Below are positions 35,244-44,692 of a stretch of DNA of 64,000 nucleotides, one piece after another. Where the stretch lies: positions 1,077,001 to 1,141,000 of the forward strand of contig NZ_CP087597.1 of assembly GCF_020990385.1 (NCBI RefSeq). The letters run 5' to 3'. A program made the translations under genes and the position numbers. The notes beneath the pieces were generated by a model, which was not told the DNA's origin, ran no database searches, and saw nothing but the letters and a program-made list of their open reading frames with translations. Every line of letters begins with the position of its first letter. Position 1 is the stretch's first letter. This DNA is from Paracoccus sp. MA (GTDB lineage Bacteria; Pseudomonadota; Alphaproteobacteria; Rhodobacterales; Rhodobacteraceae).

Positions 35244-38174
35244 ATGAGCGACACGACCGCCGAAACCCAAGCCGCGCCCGATTACCGCGACACCGTCTTC
35301 CTGCCCCAGACCGATTTCCCGATGCGCGCCGGCCTGCCGCAGCGCGAGCCGGACTGGCTGGCCCGCTGGGAGCGCATCGGCATCTACGACCGGCTGCGCG
35401 AGCGTGCCCGGGGGCGGACGCCCTTCATCCTGCATGACGGCCCGCCCTATGCGAACGGCAACCTGCATATCGGCCACGCGCTGAACAAGGTGCTGAAGGA
35501 CTTCATCACCCGCAGCCAGCAAATGATGGGCCGCGATGCGCGCTATGTGCCGGGCTGGGACTGCCACGGCCTGCCGATCGAATGGAAGATCGAAGAGAAA
35601 TACCGCGGCGCCGGCAAGGACAAGGATGCCGTCGACGTGGTCGAGTTCCGCCAGGAATGCCGCCGCTTTGCCGAGCACTGGATCGGCATCCAGCGCGAGG
35701 AGTTCAAGCGGCTGGGCGTCACCGGAAAATGGGACGATCCCTATCTGACGATGGACTACCATGCCGAGGCGGTGATCGCGGCCGAGTTCATGAAGCTGCT
35801 GATGAACGGCTCGCTCTATCAGGGTTCGAAGCCGGTCATGTGGTCGCCGGTCGAGAAGACCGCCCTGGCCGAGGCCGAGGTCGAGTATCACGACCATACC
35901 AGCCACACCATCTGGGTGCGCTTCCCGGTGGAATCCTCGCAGGGTATCTGGGCAACGGAGAAACCCGCCAGCGTGGTGATCTGGACCACCACGCCCTGGA
36001 CCATCCCGCAGAACCGCGCCGTGGCCTATCATCCGGCCATCGCCTACGGGCTTTATCGCGTGGGCGCGGTGGCCGAGAACGCGACGGCGAAAAGCGGCGA
36101 GCTGCTGGTGCTGGCCGATGCGCTGGCCGAAAGCGTGCGCCAGGCCGCCCGGATCGAGGACTGGCAGCGGCTTCGCGACGTGACGGCCGCCGATCTGGAG
36201 GGGCTGGTGCTGTCGCATCCGCTGCGCGGCGTCGAGGGCGGCGCCGGCGAATGGGATTACGACGTGCCGATGCTGCCCGGCGATCACGTCACCGACGACG
36301 CCGGCACCGGCTTCGTGCATACCGCGCCGAGCCATGGCGACGACGACTATCAGCTTGGCCTGAAATACGGGCTGCCGATGACCTACAACGTCGAGCCGGA
36401 CGGCGCCTATCGCGCCGACCTGCCGCTGTTCGGCGGCCAGGCGATCATCGCGCCGGACGGCAAGGAAGGCCCGGCCAATGTCAGCGTCATCAAGCAGCTG
36501 GCCTGGGCGGGCACGCTGCTGGCCAAGGGCAGGATCAAGCATTCCTATCCGCATAGCTGGCGCTCGAAGGCGCCGCTGATCTATCGCAACACCCCGCAAT
36601 GGTTCGCCGCCATCGACAAGGTGCTGGACGACGGCATGGGCGAATATGGCGACACCATCCGCCGGCGGGCGCTGACCTCGATCGACAAGCTGGTGCGCTG
36701 GACGCCGCAGACTGGGCGCAACCGGCTGTATTCCATGGTCGAGAACCGGCCGGACTGGGTGCTGTCGCGCCAGCGCGCCTGGGGCGTGCCGCTGACCTGT
36801 TTCGTGAAGAAGGGCGCCAGGCCCACCGATCCGGAATTCCTGCTGCGCGACCAGCGCGTCAACGACCGCATCATCGCGGCCTTCGAGAAGGACGGTGCCG
36901 ATGTCTGGTATCACGCCGATTTCAAGGCGCGGATGCTGGAGGGCCTGGCCGATCCCGAGGCTTACGAGCAGGTCATGGACGTGCTGGACGTCTGGTTCGA
37001 TTCCGGCTCGACCCATGCCTTCGTGATCCGCGACCGCGCCGACGGCAGCCCCGACGGGATCGCCGACCTCTATCTGGAGGGCACCGACCAGCATCGCGGC
37101 TGGTTCCACAGCTCGCTTCTGCAGGCCTGCGCCACCAAGGGCCGGGCGCCCTATCGGGGCGTGCTGACCCATGGCTTCACCCTGGACGAAAAGGGCATGA
37201 AGATGTCCAAGTCGCTGGGCAATACCGTGGCGCCGGCCGATGTGATCAAGGAATACGGCGCCGACATCCTGCGGCTCTGGGTGGCGCAGTCCGACTACAC
37301 GGCGGACCTGCGCATCGGCAAGGAGATCCTCAAGGGCACGGCCGACAGCTATCGCCGGCTGCGCAACACGCTGCGCTTCGTCCTGGGCAACCTGGACGGT
37401 TTCACCGAGGCCGAGCGCATCGGCGTCGAGGAAATGCCCGAGCTGGAGCGATGGGTGCTGCACCGGCTGGCGCAGATCGACGGGCAGCTGCGCCGCGGCT
37501 ATGACAGCTACGATTTCCAGGGCGTGTTCCAGGCCGTGTTCCAGTTCGCCACGGTGGACCTTTCGGCCTTCTATTTCGACATCCGCAAGGATGCGCTCTA
37601 TTGCGATGCCCCCGACGCGCTGCGGCGGCGGGCGGCGCGGACGGTGCTGGACCTGCTGTTCCACCGGCTGGTGACCTGGCTGGCGCCGGTCCTGCCCTTC
37701 ACCATGGAGGATGTCTGGCTGGCGCGCTTCCCTTCCGAGGACGGCTCGGTGCATCTGCAGGACTTCCCCGCCACCCCGGCCGAATGGCTGGACGAGGCGC
37801 TGGCCCGGAAATGGGAAACCATCCGCCGCGTCCGCCGCGTCGTCACCGCCGCGCTGGAGATCAAGCGCAGCGACAAGGTGATCGGCGCCAGCCTCGAGGC
37901 CGCGCCGGTGGTGCATGTCGAGGATGCCGAGGAGCTCAGGGCGCTGAAATCGGTGGATTTCGCCGATATCTGCATCACCTCCGGGCTGAGCCTGACCCCC
38001 GATCCGGCCCCGGGCGAGGCATTCCGGCTGTCCGAGGTGCCGGGCATCGGCGTGGTCTTCGAGACCGCCGAGGGCGAGAAATGCCAGCGTTGCTGGAAGA
38101 TCCTGCCCGATGTCGGCAGCCACGGCCACCCGGGCACCTGCGCCCGCTGCGATGCGGTGCTGGCCCGGGACTAG
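35244..38174 (+). CDS. ileS: isoleucyl-tRNA synthetase
   Basis: A 976-residue class I synthetase. The HIGH motif is in GNLHIGHALNK and the KMSKS motif in GMKMSKSLGNTV. The CP1 editing domain includes VIWTTTPWTIPQNRAVAY. The C-terminal zinc site is CQRCWK and CARCDAVL. I start at MSDTTAETQA (35244), not at an earlier in-frame start that lacks a ribosome-binding site. A 12-residue stretch (ESSQGIWATEKP, 35932-35967) just before the editing core matches the intergenic repeat family at the DNA level. Confidence 0.95.
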   Translation: MSDTTAETQAAPDYRDTVFLPQTDFPMRAGLPQREPDWLARWERIGIYDRLRERARGRTPFILHDGPPYANGNLHIGHALNKVLKDFITRSQQMMGRDARYVPGWDCHGLPIEWKIEEKYRGAGKDKDAVDVVEFRQECRRFAEHWIGIQREEFKRLGVTGKWDDPYLTMDYHAEAVIAAEFMKLLMNGSLYQGSKPVMWSPVEKTALAEAEVEYHDHTSHTIWVRFPVESSQGIWATEKPASVVIWTTTPWTIPQNRAVAYHPAIAYGLYRVGAVAENATAKSGELLVLADALAESVRQAARIEDWQRLRDVTAADLEGLVLSHPLRGVEGGAGEWDYDVPMLPGDHVTDDAGTGFVHTAPSHGDDDYQLGLKYGLPMTYNVEPDGAYRADLPLFGGQAIIAPDGKEGPANVSVIKQLAWAGTLLAKGRIKHSYPHSWRSKAPLIYRNTPQWFAAIDKVLDDGMGEYGDTIRRRALTSIDKLVRWTPQTGRNRLYSMVENRPDWVLSRQRAWGVPLTCFVKKGARPTDPEFLLRDQRVNDRIIAAFEKDGADVWYHADFKARMLEGLADPEAYEQVMDVLDVWFDSGSTHAFVIRDRADGSPDGIADLYLEGTDQHRGWFHSSLLQACATKGRAPYRGVLTHGFTLDEKGMKMSKSLGNTVAPADVIKEYGADILRLWVAQSDYTADLRIGKEILKGTADSYRRLRNTLRFVLGNLDGFTEAERIGVEEMPELERWVLHRLAQIDGQLRRGYDSYDFQGVFQAVFQFATVDLSAFYFDIRKDALYCDAPDALRRRAARTVLDLLFHRLVTWLAPVLPFTMEDVWLARFPSEDGSVHLQDFPATPAEWLDEALARKWETIRRVRRVVTAALEIKRSDKVIGASLEAAPVVHVEDAEELRALKSVDFADICITSGLSLTPDPAPGEAFRLSEVPGIGVVFETAEGEKCQRCWKILPDVGSHGHPGTCARCDAVLARD
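35942..35964 (+). repeat. dispersed repeat core inside ileS, copy 10
   Basis: GGGTATCTGGGCAACGGAGA differs from the core of copy 6 (GAGTATTTGGGAAACGGAGA) at three positions. Its reading frame is open and the DNA runs in the same orientation as ileS. It encodes the segment GIWATEKP, which sits where IleS proteins differ in length. Confidence 0.6.
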
Positions 38175-38238
38175 CCGACCCCGGCCCCTTGGCAGGGTGC
38201 GCCCGAGCGGCCCCCTGCGGGGCAGCCGGCAGGCTGCC

Positions 38239-39465
38239 TCAGCGGAACCACAGCCCGGCGCGGCGCAACCGCTGGCGCATCGCCTTTTCGGTGGGCGGCG
38301 GGTCTTCGCCGGCAAAGAGCGGGCGGATCCGGCTGCGCCCGGCGCCCTCCGCGATCAGGTGGCGGGCGGCCTCGTCATCCGCCAGCAGCGGCGCGATGCG
38401 CGGATCGGCCGCCAGTTCCTCGATCAGCGCCACCACAGCATCGGATTCGCGGGCATAGAGCAGCGACAGGTTGCGGTAATGGCAGGTCGCCCAGCCGTCC
38501 AGCCCGGCCAGTTCCGGTCCCGGGCGGCCACCGCCCAGAGAATGGATCACCAGCGGCAGCGCGACCTGATCCAGCCAGGGATCCAGGCTCTGGCAGGCCA
38601 GGGCCTCGCCCGGGTCGTCGCGGATCGCCAGCGCCCAGTCGAGAAAGCGGCGGCCGAATTCCTGCGGATCGGCACCGAAGAACCAGCCGGCGTTGAAATA
38701 GAGGTAACGCTCCCAATGCTCGTCCGGCTGGCTGCGGTCGAGCGAGCTTTCGTAATCCAGCCCGAAGCGGTCGTAGAGCGATTTCCAGATGGCGCCATAG
38801 CCGGGCCCGTAGGGCGGCGGCTCGGGCCAGGTCGCGCTGCGCCGCATCGAGGCCGAGGGGCGCGCGAAATCCAGGCTCAGCCGCTCCAGCGGCCCGGTGA
38901 CCAGCGTGTCGCTGTCGAAAAACACGAAGGGCTCGCCGGGCGGCAGCAGGGCCAGCGCCTCGATCTTGTTGCCATAGGGATAGCCGGCGCCGAAATGCGT
39001 GGCGGTGAAGGGCAGGATCTCGGCGCCGAATGCGGCCAGGGCTGCGCGCGCCGCCTCGGGCATCCGGGTCTGCGCCCCGCTCCAGGCGCCCTCGGGCTGG
39101 GGCTCGGCGACGATCAGCCGGCCGCGCCAGCCGTGGGCATTGCGGCGCAGGCTGGCGGCGAACAGCGCCGCCTGGCCGCCCAGGCGCATGCCCTGCCCGA
39201 CCAGCAGGATGTTGAAGGGCCGGGTTGCAGCGGCCGGGGGCGGATGGTGCTGCCCCCCGGACAGCCCGCCGGCTTCCGCCCGGTCCTCTTCGGCGTCGGC
39301 GCCGCGGCGGCCGGCGCGTTCGGCCTGTCGGGCGGCGCGGCGGGCCTGGCGCTCGGCGCGGTTGGCAGCTTGGCGGGCGGCGCGTTCGGCCGCACGCCGG
39401 GCGGCGCGGGCGGAGGCAGCTTCCCTGCCCCCGCCCTGGTCGTCCCCCGGCCCATTCTGCGCCAT
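38239..39465 (-). CDS. glycosyltransferase-like protein with Arg/Ala-rich N-terminal helix
   Basis: A 408-residue protein. Residues about 15-60 are dominated by Arg and Ala in a regular pattern and should form a long basic helix or coiled coil. The folded part begins near PFNILLVGQGMRLGGQAALFA and includes FVFFDSDTLVTGPL, where DSD may be a glycosyltransferase DxD metal site. ATG at 39465 is the most likely start; alternatives at 39498 and 39558 exist. No signal peptide is seen. The substrate is unknown. Confidence 0.65.
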   Translation of the reverse strand: MAQNGPGDDQGGGREAASARAARRAAERAARQAANRAERQARRAARQAERAGRRGADAEEDRAEAGGLSGGQHHPPPAAATRPFNILLVGQGMRLGGQAALFAASLRRNAHGWRGRLIVAEPQPEGAWSGAQTRMPEAARAALAAFGAEILPFTATHFGAGYPYGNKIEALALLPPGEPFVFFDSDTLVTGPLERLSLDFARPSASMRRSATWPEPPPYGPGYGAIWKSLYDRFGLDYESSLDRSQPDEHWERYLYFNAGWFFGADPQEFGRRFLDWALAIRDDPGEALACQSLDPWLDQVALPLVIHSLGGGRPGPELAGLDGWATCHYRNLSLLYARESDAVVALIEELAADPRIAPLLADDEAARHLIAEGAGRSRIRPLFAGEDPPPTEKAMRQRLRRAGLWFR

Positions 39466-40053
39466 GGCCTGCCCCCGAACAGCGAATCCCCTTGGCATCC
39501 GCTCATAGCAACAAGGGCCGGCCTCGTTCCAGAGGTGAATTTGAACGGGCTGTTTCAACTTGAATAAGAAAAATGCAACCGGAGGTTAATTAAATCCTCG
39601 CCGCAATTGCTGCGGCCGGGCAAGAATTTGAACCGACCTCACCAAAAAGGCAGGTTCTCGATTCACGGCTTTCAATGCAGGGTACCCCTAGCCGTTGAAC
39701 GATTTCCTCTTTTACAGGTACGGCGAGACCGGGTGAGACGTGGGCACGGTCCTCACCCGGTCGCTTCGTTAAATCAAATCTGGCATTCCCCCCTGAGCTT
39801 GTCGATTGTTTCGATCAGGCAGCGGCACTTTTCCGCCGATGCCCTTGGGGAAACCATTTTCCCACTGCCTGTTTTGTCGCCTGTTCCATATGCATATCCG
39901 GATAATGCACGCATTGCGCGAAAGCCGCTCCTTCATCGCGGCTGGATTGATCAATGCCGGGCGCGCAGCCTCTGCAAGCAGCGATTGCATTTCGCGCACC
40001 GATCGGGGATCACCCGAAGGCGGCGCCGGATGCCGCCGTCCGCAGGGGGTTTC
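39466..40053. other. 588-bp intergenic region with palindromes
   Basis: No convincing protein gene lies here. It holds GCCGCA-N5-TGCGGC at 39600-39616, a stem at 39630-39657, a stem at 39662-39699 around a GGGTACCC palindrome, and a perfect 11-bp stem at 39727-39762. AT content is higher than in neighbouring genes. The separate ncRNA entry covers the structured half; the rest (39766-40053) looks like ordinary promoter DNA for the next gene. Confidence 0.5.
39600..39762. ncRNA. candidate structured RNA, strand uncertain
   Basis: Four consecutive stems are seen: GCCGCA/TGCGGC, GAACC..CCT/AGG..GGTTC, TTCACGGCT/AGCCGTTGAA (one bulge) and the 11-bp GACCGGGTGAG/CTCACCCGGTC. Such a run of stems in a gene-free region suggests an RNA or a strong regulatory cruciform. 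It matches no RNA I know; the minus-strand GGTTCAAATTC is tRNA-like but no acceptor stem forms. No T-run fixes the strand. Confidence 0.4.
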
Positions 40054-40902
40054 ATGGTCGCGCCGATCGTCGGCATCTGCCGCTTTTCCTTTCTGGGCCG
40101 CGGGGACTGGAGCGCCTATCTCCGCACCCGGCCCGGTTCGGAGGAAGAGGCCGAAGCCATGCGCCGCAGCCGCGACCTGCTTTATGACGATGCCCGGCTG
40201 CGCTTTCGCTTCCAGAGCTTCGAGCGGCTGACGCTGGCCCCGCTGCGGGCGCAGACCGAGCCGGATTTCCGCTTCGTCGTGCTGAGCTCGGCCGCCATGC
40301 CCCGGCCCTGGCAGGAGCGCCTGCGGGCGCTCTGCGCGACGGTGCCGCAGGTCCGGCTGGTCTTTTCCGAGGCGGGGGACGTGGGCAGCGCCCTGGCGCC
40401 GCTGCTGACCGGGCTGGCGCAGGGCGACGGGCCGGCGGTGCAGTTCCGGCTGGACGACGACGATTGCCTCTGCGCCGATTACATCGCGCATCTCGCCCGC
40501 GCTGCCCGGGCGATGCGGGACTATGGCCCCTTCGCCTTTTCCCTGCCCCGGGCGCTGCTGGTGGCGCATTACGCCGGCGCGGCGCCGCAATATTGCGAAT
40601 TCGTCCGGCCCTTTCACGCCGCGGGCGCCGCCGCGCGCCTGTCCCAGCCCGGGCGCAGCATCTTCGCCTTCGGTCATTACGCCTTGATGCGGCGATTTCC
40701 GGCCCTAGTCGATCACGGGCCCTTCGGTTCGCTGCAGCTGAAATTCCAGGGTCACGATTCGCGCATCGTCGCCCCCACGCCGGGCAGCGGCGTGACGGCC
40801 ATGGCCGAGGCGGATTTCCGCGCCCAGCTCGCGGGGCATTTTCCCTTTCTGGATCAGGCGCATCTGGCGGGGCTGATGGCGCTGCAGGCCGGTCGGGACT
40901 GA
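40054..40902 (+). CDS. putative rhamnosyltransferase family protein
   Basis: A 282-residue protein that looks like the putative rhamnosyl transferase family (Pfam PF11316). The N-terminus is ICRFSFLGRGDWSAYL, then PLRAQTEPDFRFVVLSS and QFRLDDDDCLCADYI, with DDDD as the presumed metal site. It probably glycosylates a cell-surface polysaccharide or lipid. The ATG at 40054 is chosen; no strong ribosome-binding site is visible. It may function with the glycosyltransferase-like gene on the other side of the intergenic region. Confidence 0.75.
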   Translation: MVAPIVGICRFSFLGRGDWSAYLRTRPGSEEEAEAMRRSRDLLYDDARLRFRFQSFERLTLAPLRAQTEPDFRFVVLSSAAMPRPWQERLRALCATVPQVRLVFSEAGDVGSALAPLLTGLAQGDGPAVQFRLDDDDCLCADYIAHLARAARAMRDYGPFAFSLPRALLVAHYAGAAPQYCEFVRPFHAAGAAARLSQPGRSIFAFGHYALMRRFPALVDHGPFGSLQLKFQGHDSRIVAPTPGSGVTAMAEADFRAQLAGHFPFLDQAHLAGLMALQAGRD

Positions 40903-40999
40903 TCCGGCCCCGGCTTTTGCGCGCCCGCTCGGGAACCTTGCGCGGAAACATGTGTTCAATTCCCATACCGCAAACGCCATCCAGCGAAAGGAGCGCGCG

Positions 41000-41200
41000 A
41001 TGAATTGGGATATCGTCGAAGGCAAATGGAACCAGCTCAAGGGCAGCGTGAAAGAGAAATGGGGCGACCTGACCGATGACGAGCTGACCGAGGTCGACGG
41101 CAAGAAGGACAGGCTGGTCGGCAAGCTGCAGGAGAAATACGGCTGGACCAAGGAACAGGCCGACGAGCAGATCGACAGCTTCTTCCGCGACAGGGTCTGA
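41000..41200 (+). CDS. csbD: CsbD family stress protein
   Basis: A 66-residue highly charged, flexible protein beginning MNWDIVEGKWNQLKGSVKEKWG and containing LVGKLQEKYGWTKEQADEQ, the CsbD repeat. The family is induced in general stress in many bacteria; its biochemical role is unknown. AAAGGAG lies upstream of the ATG. A G+C-rich terminator follows at 41231-41257. Confidence 0.92.
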   Translation: MNWDIVEGKWNQLKGSVKEKWGDLTDDELTEVDGKKDRLVGKLQEKYGWTKEQADEQIDSFFRDRV

Positions 41201-41230
41201 GCCGATCCCGCCCAGGTCGGAAGACCGCCA

Positions 41231-41257
41231 GGCCCCCGGTCCGCGCCGGGGCCTTTG
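41231..41257 (+). terminator. intrinsic terminator after csbD
   Basis: GGCCCCCGG and CCGGGGCC form a stem with a TCCGCG loop, followed by a short TTT. It lies 30 bases after the csbD stop and 50 bases before the lon promoter. Confidence 0.6.
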
Positions 41258-41307
41258 CCATGCCGGGCCCGTCGCAGTTCAGGAACAAAATGCGAACCAA
41301 TCGCCCA

Positions 41308-41336
41308 TTGAACCTCCTGCGGCGGCTTCCTATCTT
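41308..41336 (+). promoter_or_regulatory. lon promoter, RpoH or sigma-70 type
   Basis: TTGAAC (41308-41313) and TATCTT (41331-41336) are 17 bases apart. Read as a heat-shock promoter, TTGAA and CCTATCT fit the alphaproteobacterial RpoH pattern closely. Transcription would start near 41343, about 63 bases before the lon ATG. Confidence 0.55.
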
Positions 41337-41405
41337 GTCAGCCAGCAGGGGGCGCAGACTGCCTGCCTTAGGGGTTGCGCCTCTTGGCGAGAAAGGACTG
41401 ATTCC

Positions 41406-43823
41406 ATGAACGAATTCGCCCAAACCACCCATCCGGTCCTGCCCTTGCGGGACATCGTGGTGTTTCCGCACATGATCGTGCCGCTGTTCGTCGGGCGCGA
41501 GAAATCGGTGCGGGCGCTCGAGGCCGTGATGGAACAGGACCGCCCGATCCTTCTCGCGGCGCAGAAGGATGCCGCGGTGGACGAGCCCGCCGCCGAGGGG
41601 ATCTTCCGCACCGGCGTGCTGGCCAATGTGCTGCAGTTGCTGAAGTTGCCCGACGGCACCGTGAAGGTGCTGGTCGAGGGCCGCGAGCGCGTGCGCATCA
41701 CCCATTTCGTGCCGAACGACGCCTATTTCGAGGCGGGTTGCGAAACCCTGGCCGAGGAACCCGGGGATCAGGACACGCTGACCGCGCTGACCCGCGCCGT
41801 CGCCGAGGAGTTCGAGCGTTACGTCAAGGTGCGCAAGAACATCCCCGAGGAGGTCGTCTCGGCCGTGGCCGAGGCCCGCGATTCCGCCCGCCTGGCCGAT
41901 CTGGTCAGCGGCCATCTGGGCATCGCGCTGGACAAGAAACAGGAACTGCTTGAGACTCTGGTGACCGCCGAGCGGCTGGAGAAGGTCTATGGCCTGATGC
42001 AGGGCGAGATGTCGGTGCTGCAGGTCGAGAAGAAGATCAAGTCCCGCGTCAAGACGCAGATGGAGAAGACCCAGCGCGAATATTACCTGAATGAGCAGAT
42101 GAAGGCCATTCAGAAGGAGCTGGGCGATGGCGAGGACGGCTCGAACGAGATCACCGAGCTGGAAGAGAAGATCGCCGCGACCAAGTTCAGCAAGGAGGCC
42201 CGCGAAAAGGCCGAGGCCGAGCTGAAGAAGCTGAAGTCGATGTCGCCGATGTCGGCCGAGGCCACGGTCAGCCGCAACTATCTCGACTGGCTGCTGTCGC
42301 TGCCCTGGGGCGTCAAGTCGCGCATCCGCAAGGATCTCGGCAAGGCCGAGGGGGTGCTGGACGCCGACCATTACGGTCTGGAAAAGGTCAAGGAGCGGAT
42401 CGTCGAATACCTGGCGGTGCAGAACCGTTCGACCAAGCTGAAGGGGCCGATCCTGTGCCTCGTCGGCCCTCCGGGCGTCGGCAAGACCTCGCTGGGCCGT
42501 TCGGTGGCGCGCGCCACGGGGCGCGAGTTCATCCGCATCAGCCTTGGCGGGGTGCGCGACGAATCCGAGATCCGCGGCCACCGCCGGACCTATATCGGCT
42601 CGATGCCCGGCAAGATCATCCAGGCGCTGAAGAAGGCCAAGACCACGAATCCGCTCATCCTGCTCGACGAGATCGACAAGATGGGCCAGGATTTCCGCGG
42701 CGACCCGGCCTCGGCCATGCTCGAGGTGCTGGACCCGGAACAGAACGCGACTTTCGTGGACCACTATCTTGAGGTGGAATACGACCTGTCCAACGTGATG
42801 TTCGTGACCACGGCCAACAGCTACAACATGCCGGGCCCCCTGCTCGACCGGATGGAGATCATCCCGCTGGCCGGCTATACCGAGGACGAAAAGCGCGAGA
42901 TCGCGCGCCAGCACCTGCTGCCCAAGCAGATCAAGGCGAACGGGTTGCGCAAGGGCGAATTCTCGGTGACCGACGAGGCGCTGACCCATGTGATCCGCTA
43001 CTACACCCGCGAGGCGGGCGTGCGGTCGCTGGAACGCGAGATCGCCAAGCTGGCCCGCAAGGCGGTGACCGAGATCCTGAAGGGCAAGGTCAAGTCGGTC
43101 GAGGTGACGCCCGAGAAGGCCGAGGAATACCTGGGCGTGCGCCGCCATCGCTATGGCCTGGCCGAAAAGGACGATCAGATCGGCGTGGTGACGGGCTTGG
43201 CTTGGACGCAGGTCGGCGGCGACCTGCTGCAGATCGAGGCGCTGAAGCTGCCCGGCAAGGGCCGCATGAAGACGACCGGGAAACTGGGCGAGGTGATGAA
43301 GGAATCGATCGACGCCGCATCCTCCTTCGTCCGCTCGATCAGCCCCGAACTGGGGGTCAAGCCGCCGAAATTCGAGACGGTGGACATCCATGTCCACGTC
43401 CCGGAAGGCGCGACGCCCAAGGACGGTCCCTCGGCGGGTATCGCCATGGTCACCTCGATCGTCTCGGTGCTGACGCAGATCCCGGTCCGCAAGGACGTCG
43501 CCATGACCGGCGAGGTCACCTTGCGCGGCAACGTCCTGGCCATCGGCGGGCTTAAGGAAAAGCTGCTGGCGGCGCTGCGCGGCGGCATCAAGACGGTGCT
43601 GATCCCGGCCGATAACGAGAAGGACCTGGCCGAGATCCCGGCCAATGTGAAGGAAGGGCTGAAGATCATCCCGGTCAGCCATGTGCGCGAGGTGCTGCAG
43701 CACGCGCTGGTGCGGATGCCCGAGCCCGTGGAATGGGATGAGGCCGCCGAGGAGGCGGCCGAGGCCAACCGCCTTGCCGCCACCCGGGAACAGGGCAGTG
43801 GCGGCGCGGCGGTCGCCCACTGA
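41406..43823 (+). CDS. lon: ATP-dependent Lon protease
   Basis: An 805-residue LonA protease. The N-terminal substrate domain starts [15 protein letters not shown]. Walker A is [12 protein letters not shown], Walker B is [10 protein letters not shown], and the serine-lysine dyad lies in PKDGPSAG (catalytic Ser) and [11 protein letters not shown] (Lys). It degrades misfolded and regulatory proteins in the cytosol. A heat-shock-like promoter stands upstream and a strong intrinsic terminator follows. Confidence 0.97.
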   Translation: MNEFAQTTHPVLPLRDIVVFPHMIVPLFVGREKSVRALEAVMEQDRPILLAAQKDAAVDEPAAEGIFRTGVLANVLQLLKLPDGTVKVLVEGRERVRITHFVPNDAYFEAGCETLAEEPGDQDTLTALTRAVAEEFERYVKVRKNIPEEVVSAVAEARDSARLADLVSGHLGIALDKKQELLETLVTAERLEKVYGLMQGEMSVLQVEKKIKSRVKTQMEKTQREYYLNEQMKAIQKELGDGEDGSNEITELEEKIAATKFSKEAREKAEAELKKLKSMSPMSAEATVSRNYLDWLLSLPWGVKSRIRKDLGKAEGVLDADHYGLEKVKERIVEYLAVQNRSTKLKGPILCLVGPPGVGKTSLGRSVARATGREFIRISLGGVRDESEIRGHRRTYIGSMPGKIIQALKKAKTTNPLILLDEIDKMGQDFRGDPASAMLEVLDPEQNATFVDHYLEVEYDLSNVMFVTTANSYNMPGPLLDRMEIIPLAGYTEDEKREIARQHLLPKQIKANGLRKGEFSVTDEALTHVIRYYTREAGVRSLEREIAKLARKAVTEILKGKVKSVEVTPEKAEEYLGVRRHRYGLAEKDDQIGVVTGLAWTQVGGDLLQIEALKLPGKGRMKTTGKLGEVMKESIDAASSFVRSISPELGVKPPKFETVDIHVHVPEGATPKDGPSAGIAMVTSIVSVLTQIPVRKDVAMTGEVTLRGNVLAIGGLKEKLLAALRGGIKTVLIPADNEKDLAEIPANVKEGLKIIPVSHVREVLQHALVRMPEPVEWDEAAEEAAEANRLAATREQGSGGAAVAH

Positions 43824-43830
43824 AACCGGA

Positions 43831-43859
43831 ACCGCGCGGGCCTTCCCGCGCGGTTTTTT
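43831..43859 (+). terminator. intrinsic terminator after lon
   Basis: ACCGCGCGGG-CCTT-CCCGCGCGGT is a perfect 10-bp stem directly followed by five more T residues, a textbook rho-independent terminator. It separates lon from the HU-like gene 34 bases on. Confidence 0.9.
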
Positions 43860-43893
43860 CTTGACCGGGGCTCCAGCAGAAAGGAGTTCGCTC

Positions 43894-44187
43894 ATGGCAA
43901 GATCGGAGGGAAAACCGGAAAGAGAAGGATTCGCCGACCCGGAGGCGGCGAAGGTCCTGCAAAAGCGGCAGTTGCTGGCCCAGGTGGCGCGCCGGACCGG
44001 CCTGCGCAGCAGCGAGGTCAAGACGGTCGTCGAGGCGACGCTGGCCGAGCTGGGCGAGGCCATCGCCTCGGGCATGACGCTGGCTCTGCCGCCGCTTGGC
44101 CGCGCCCGGATCAGCCGGCGATGCGACAGTTCGGGCGGCGAGGTCATCACGCTGCGCCTGCGCCGCCGCGCTTCGGGCGAGGCGTGA
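43894..44187 (+). CDS. HU/IHF-like DNA-binding protein
   Basis: A 97-residue protein. The core LLAQVARRTGLRSSEVKTVVEATLAELGEAI is the helical part of the HU/IHF fold, and LALPPLGRARISRR resembles the beginning of the beta arms, but the arms are shortened and the proline tip of HU is missing. The N-terminal 20 residues are polar and disordered. It follows AAAGGAG. It may bind DNA with lower bending than HU. It lies in the common lon-hup-tRNA order of alphaproteobacteria. Confidence 0.75.
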   Translation: MARSEGKPEREGFADPEAAKVLQKRQLLAQVARRTGLRSSEVKTVVEATLAELGEAIASGMTLALPPLGRARISRRCDSSGGEVITLRLRRRASGEA

Positions 44188-44243
44188 TTTTTCGCCCGAA
44201 GCCTCTTGCGGCCCGTGCCGGCAGCGGCTATCTAGCGCGCATC

Positions 44244-44318
44244 GGGCGATTAGCTCAGCGGTAGAGCGCTTCGTTCACATCGAAGATGTCAGCGGTTCAA
44301 ATCCGTTATCGCCCACCA
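44244..44318 (+). tRNA. tRNA-Val (CAC)
   Basis: Acceptor arms GGGCGAT and ATCGCCC pair perfectly, with encoded CCA at 44316-44318. The anticodon stem CTTCG/CGAAG encloses TTCACAT, giving CAC for valine. D-arm AGCTCAGCGGTAGAGC and T-arm GCGGTTCAAATCCGT are standard. Confidence 0.96.
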
Positions 44319-44692
44319 TGATTCCAAAGGCGCCTGGCCGGTCCGACGACCGCCAAGCGCCTTTTTCGTATGCTTCCGCCCTGTAGCCCTCTGCCCCTTG
44401 CAGTGGTCGACCGTCCGCCGTGTCAAGGTTGCCGGTGCCGGAACACGCGCAGCCGAGCCTAGCAGGATCATGCGCCTATCCTGCGCCCCCGGCCGCTGCG
44501 TGGCATCGCGCCTCGACCAACCTGCCAAGGCTGGTTGACCTGCTTGGGCCTGCTTTTCTGCGCCCGGCCTCCACCACTGCCATTTGTCGGGTCGTCGTGG
44601 CGAACCGGGCGTTTCAAGCGGTGCAGGCCGGCGCGCTGCGTCGCCGGCGGATCCACGACGAATCTGCGGAAATATCGATTTCTTGCGAAAAC
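44319..44692. other. gene-free interval between two tRNA genes
   Basis: This 374-bp stretch contains the tRNA-Val terminator and no supported protein or RNA gene. Open frames exist but are short and lack ribosome-binding sites. Either tRNA flank could in principle be a phage attachment site, so the prophage boundary may lie here or just right of tRNA-Leu. Confidence 0.5.
44326..44366 (+). terminator. intrinsic terminator after tRNA-Val
   Basis: AAAGGCGC and GCGCCTTT form the outer stem of a long, mostly paired hairpin (inner CGGTC/GACCG with GAC-type loop), followed by TT. It starts eight bases after the CCA end. Confidence 0.8.

Noticed and set aside
35205..38315. 1036-codon frame antisense to ileS
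   Set aside because: It mirrors the ileS codons and has no recognisable domain; length comes from the high GC content.
39600..39690. tRNA gene on the minus strand
   Set aside because: A T-loop-like GGTTCAAATTC is present, but acceptor and D arms do not pair, so it is not a normal tRNA.
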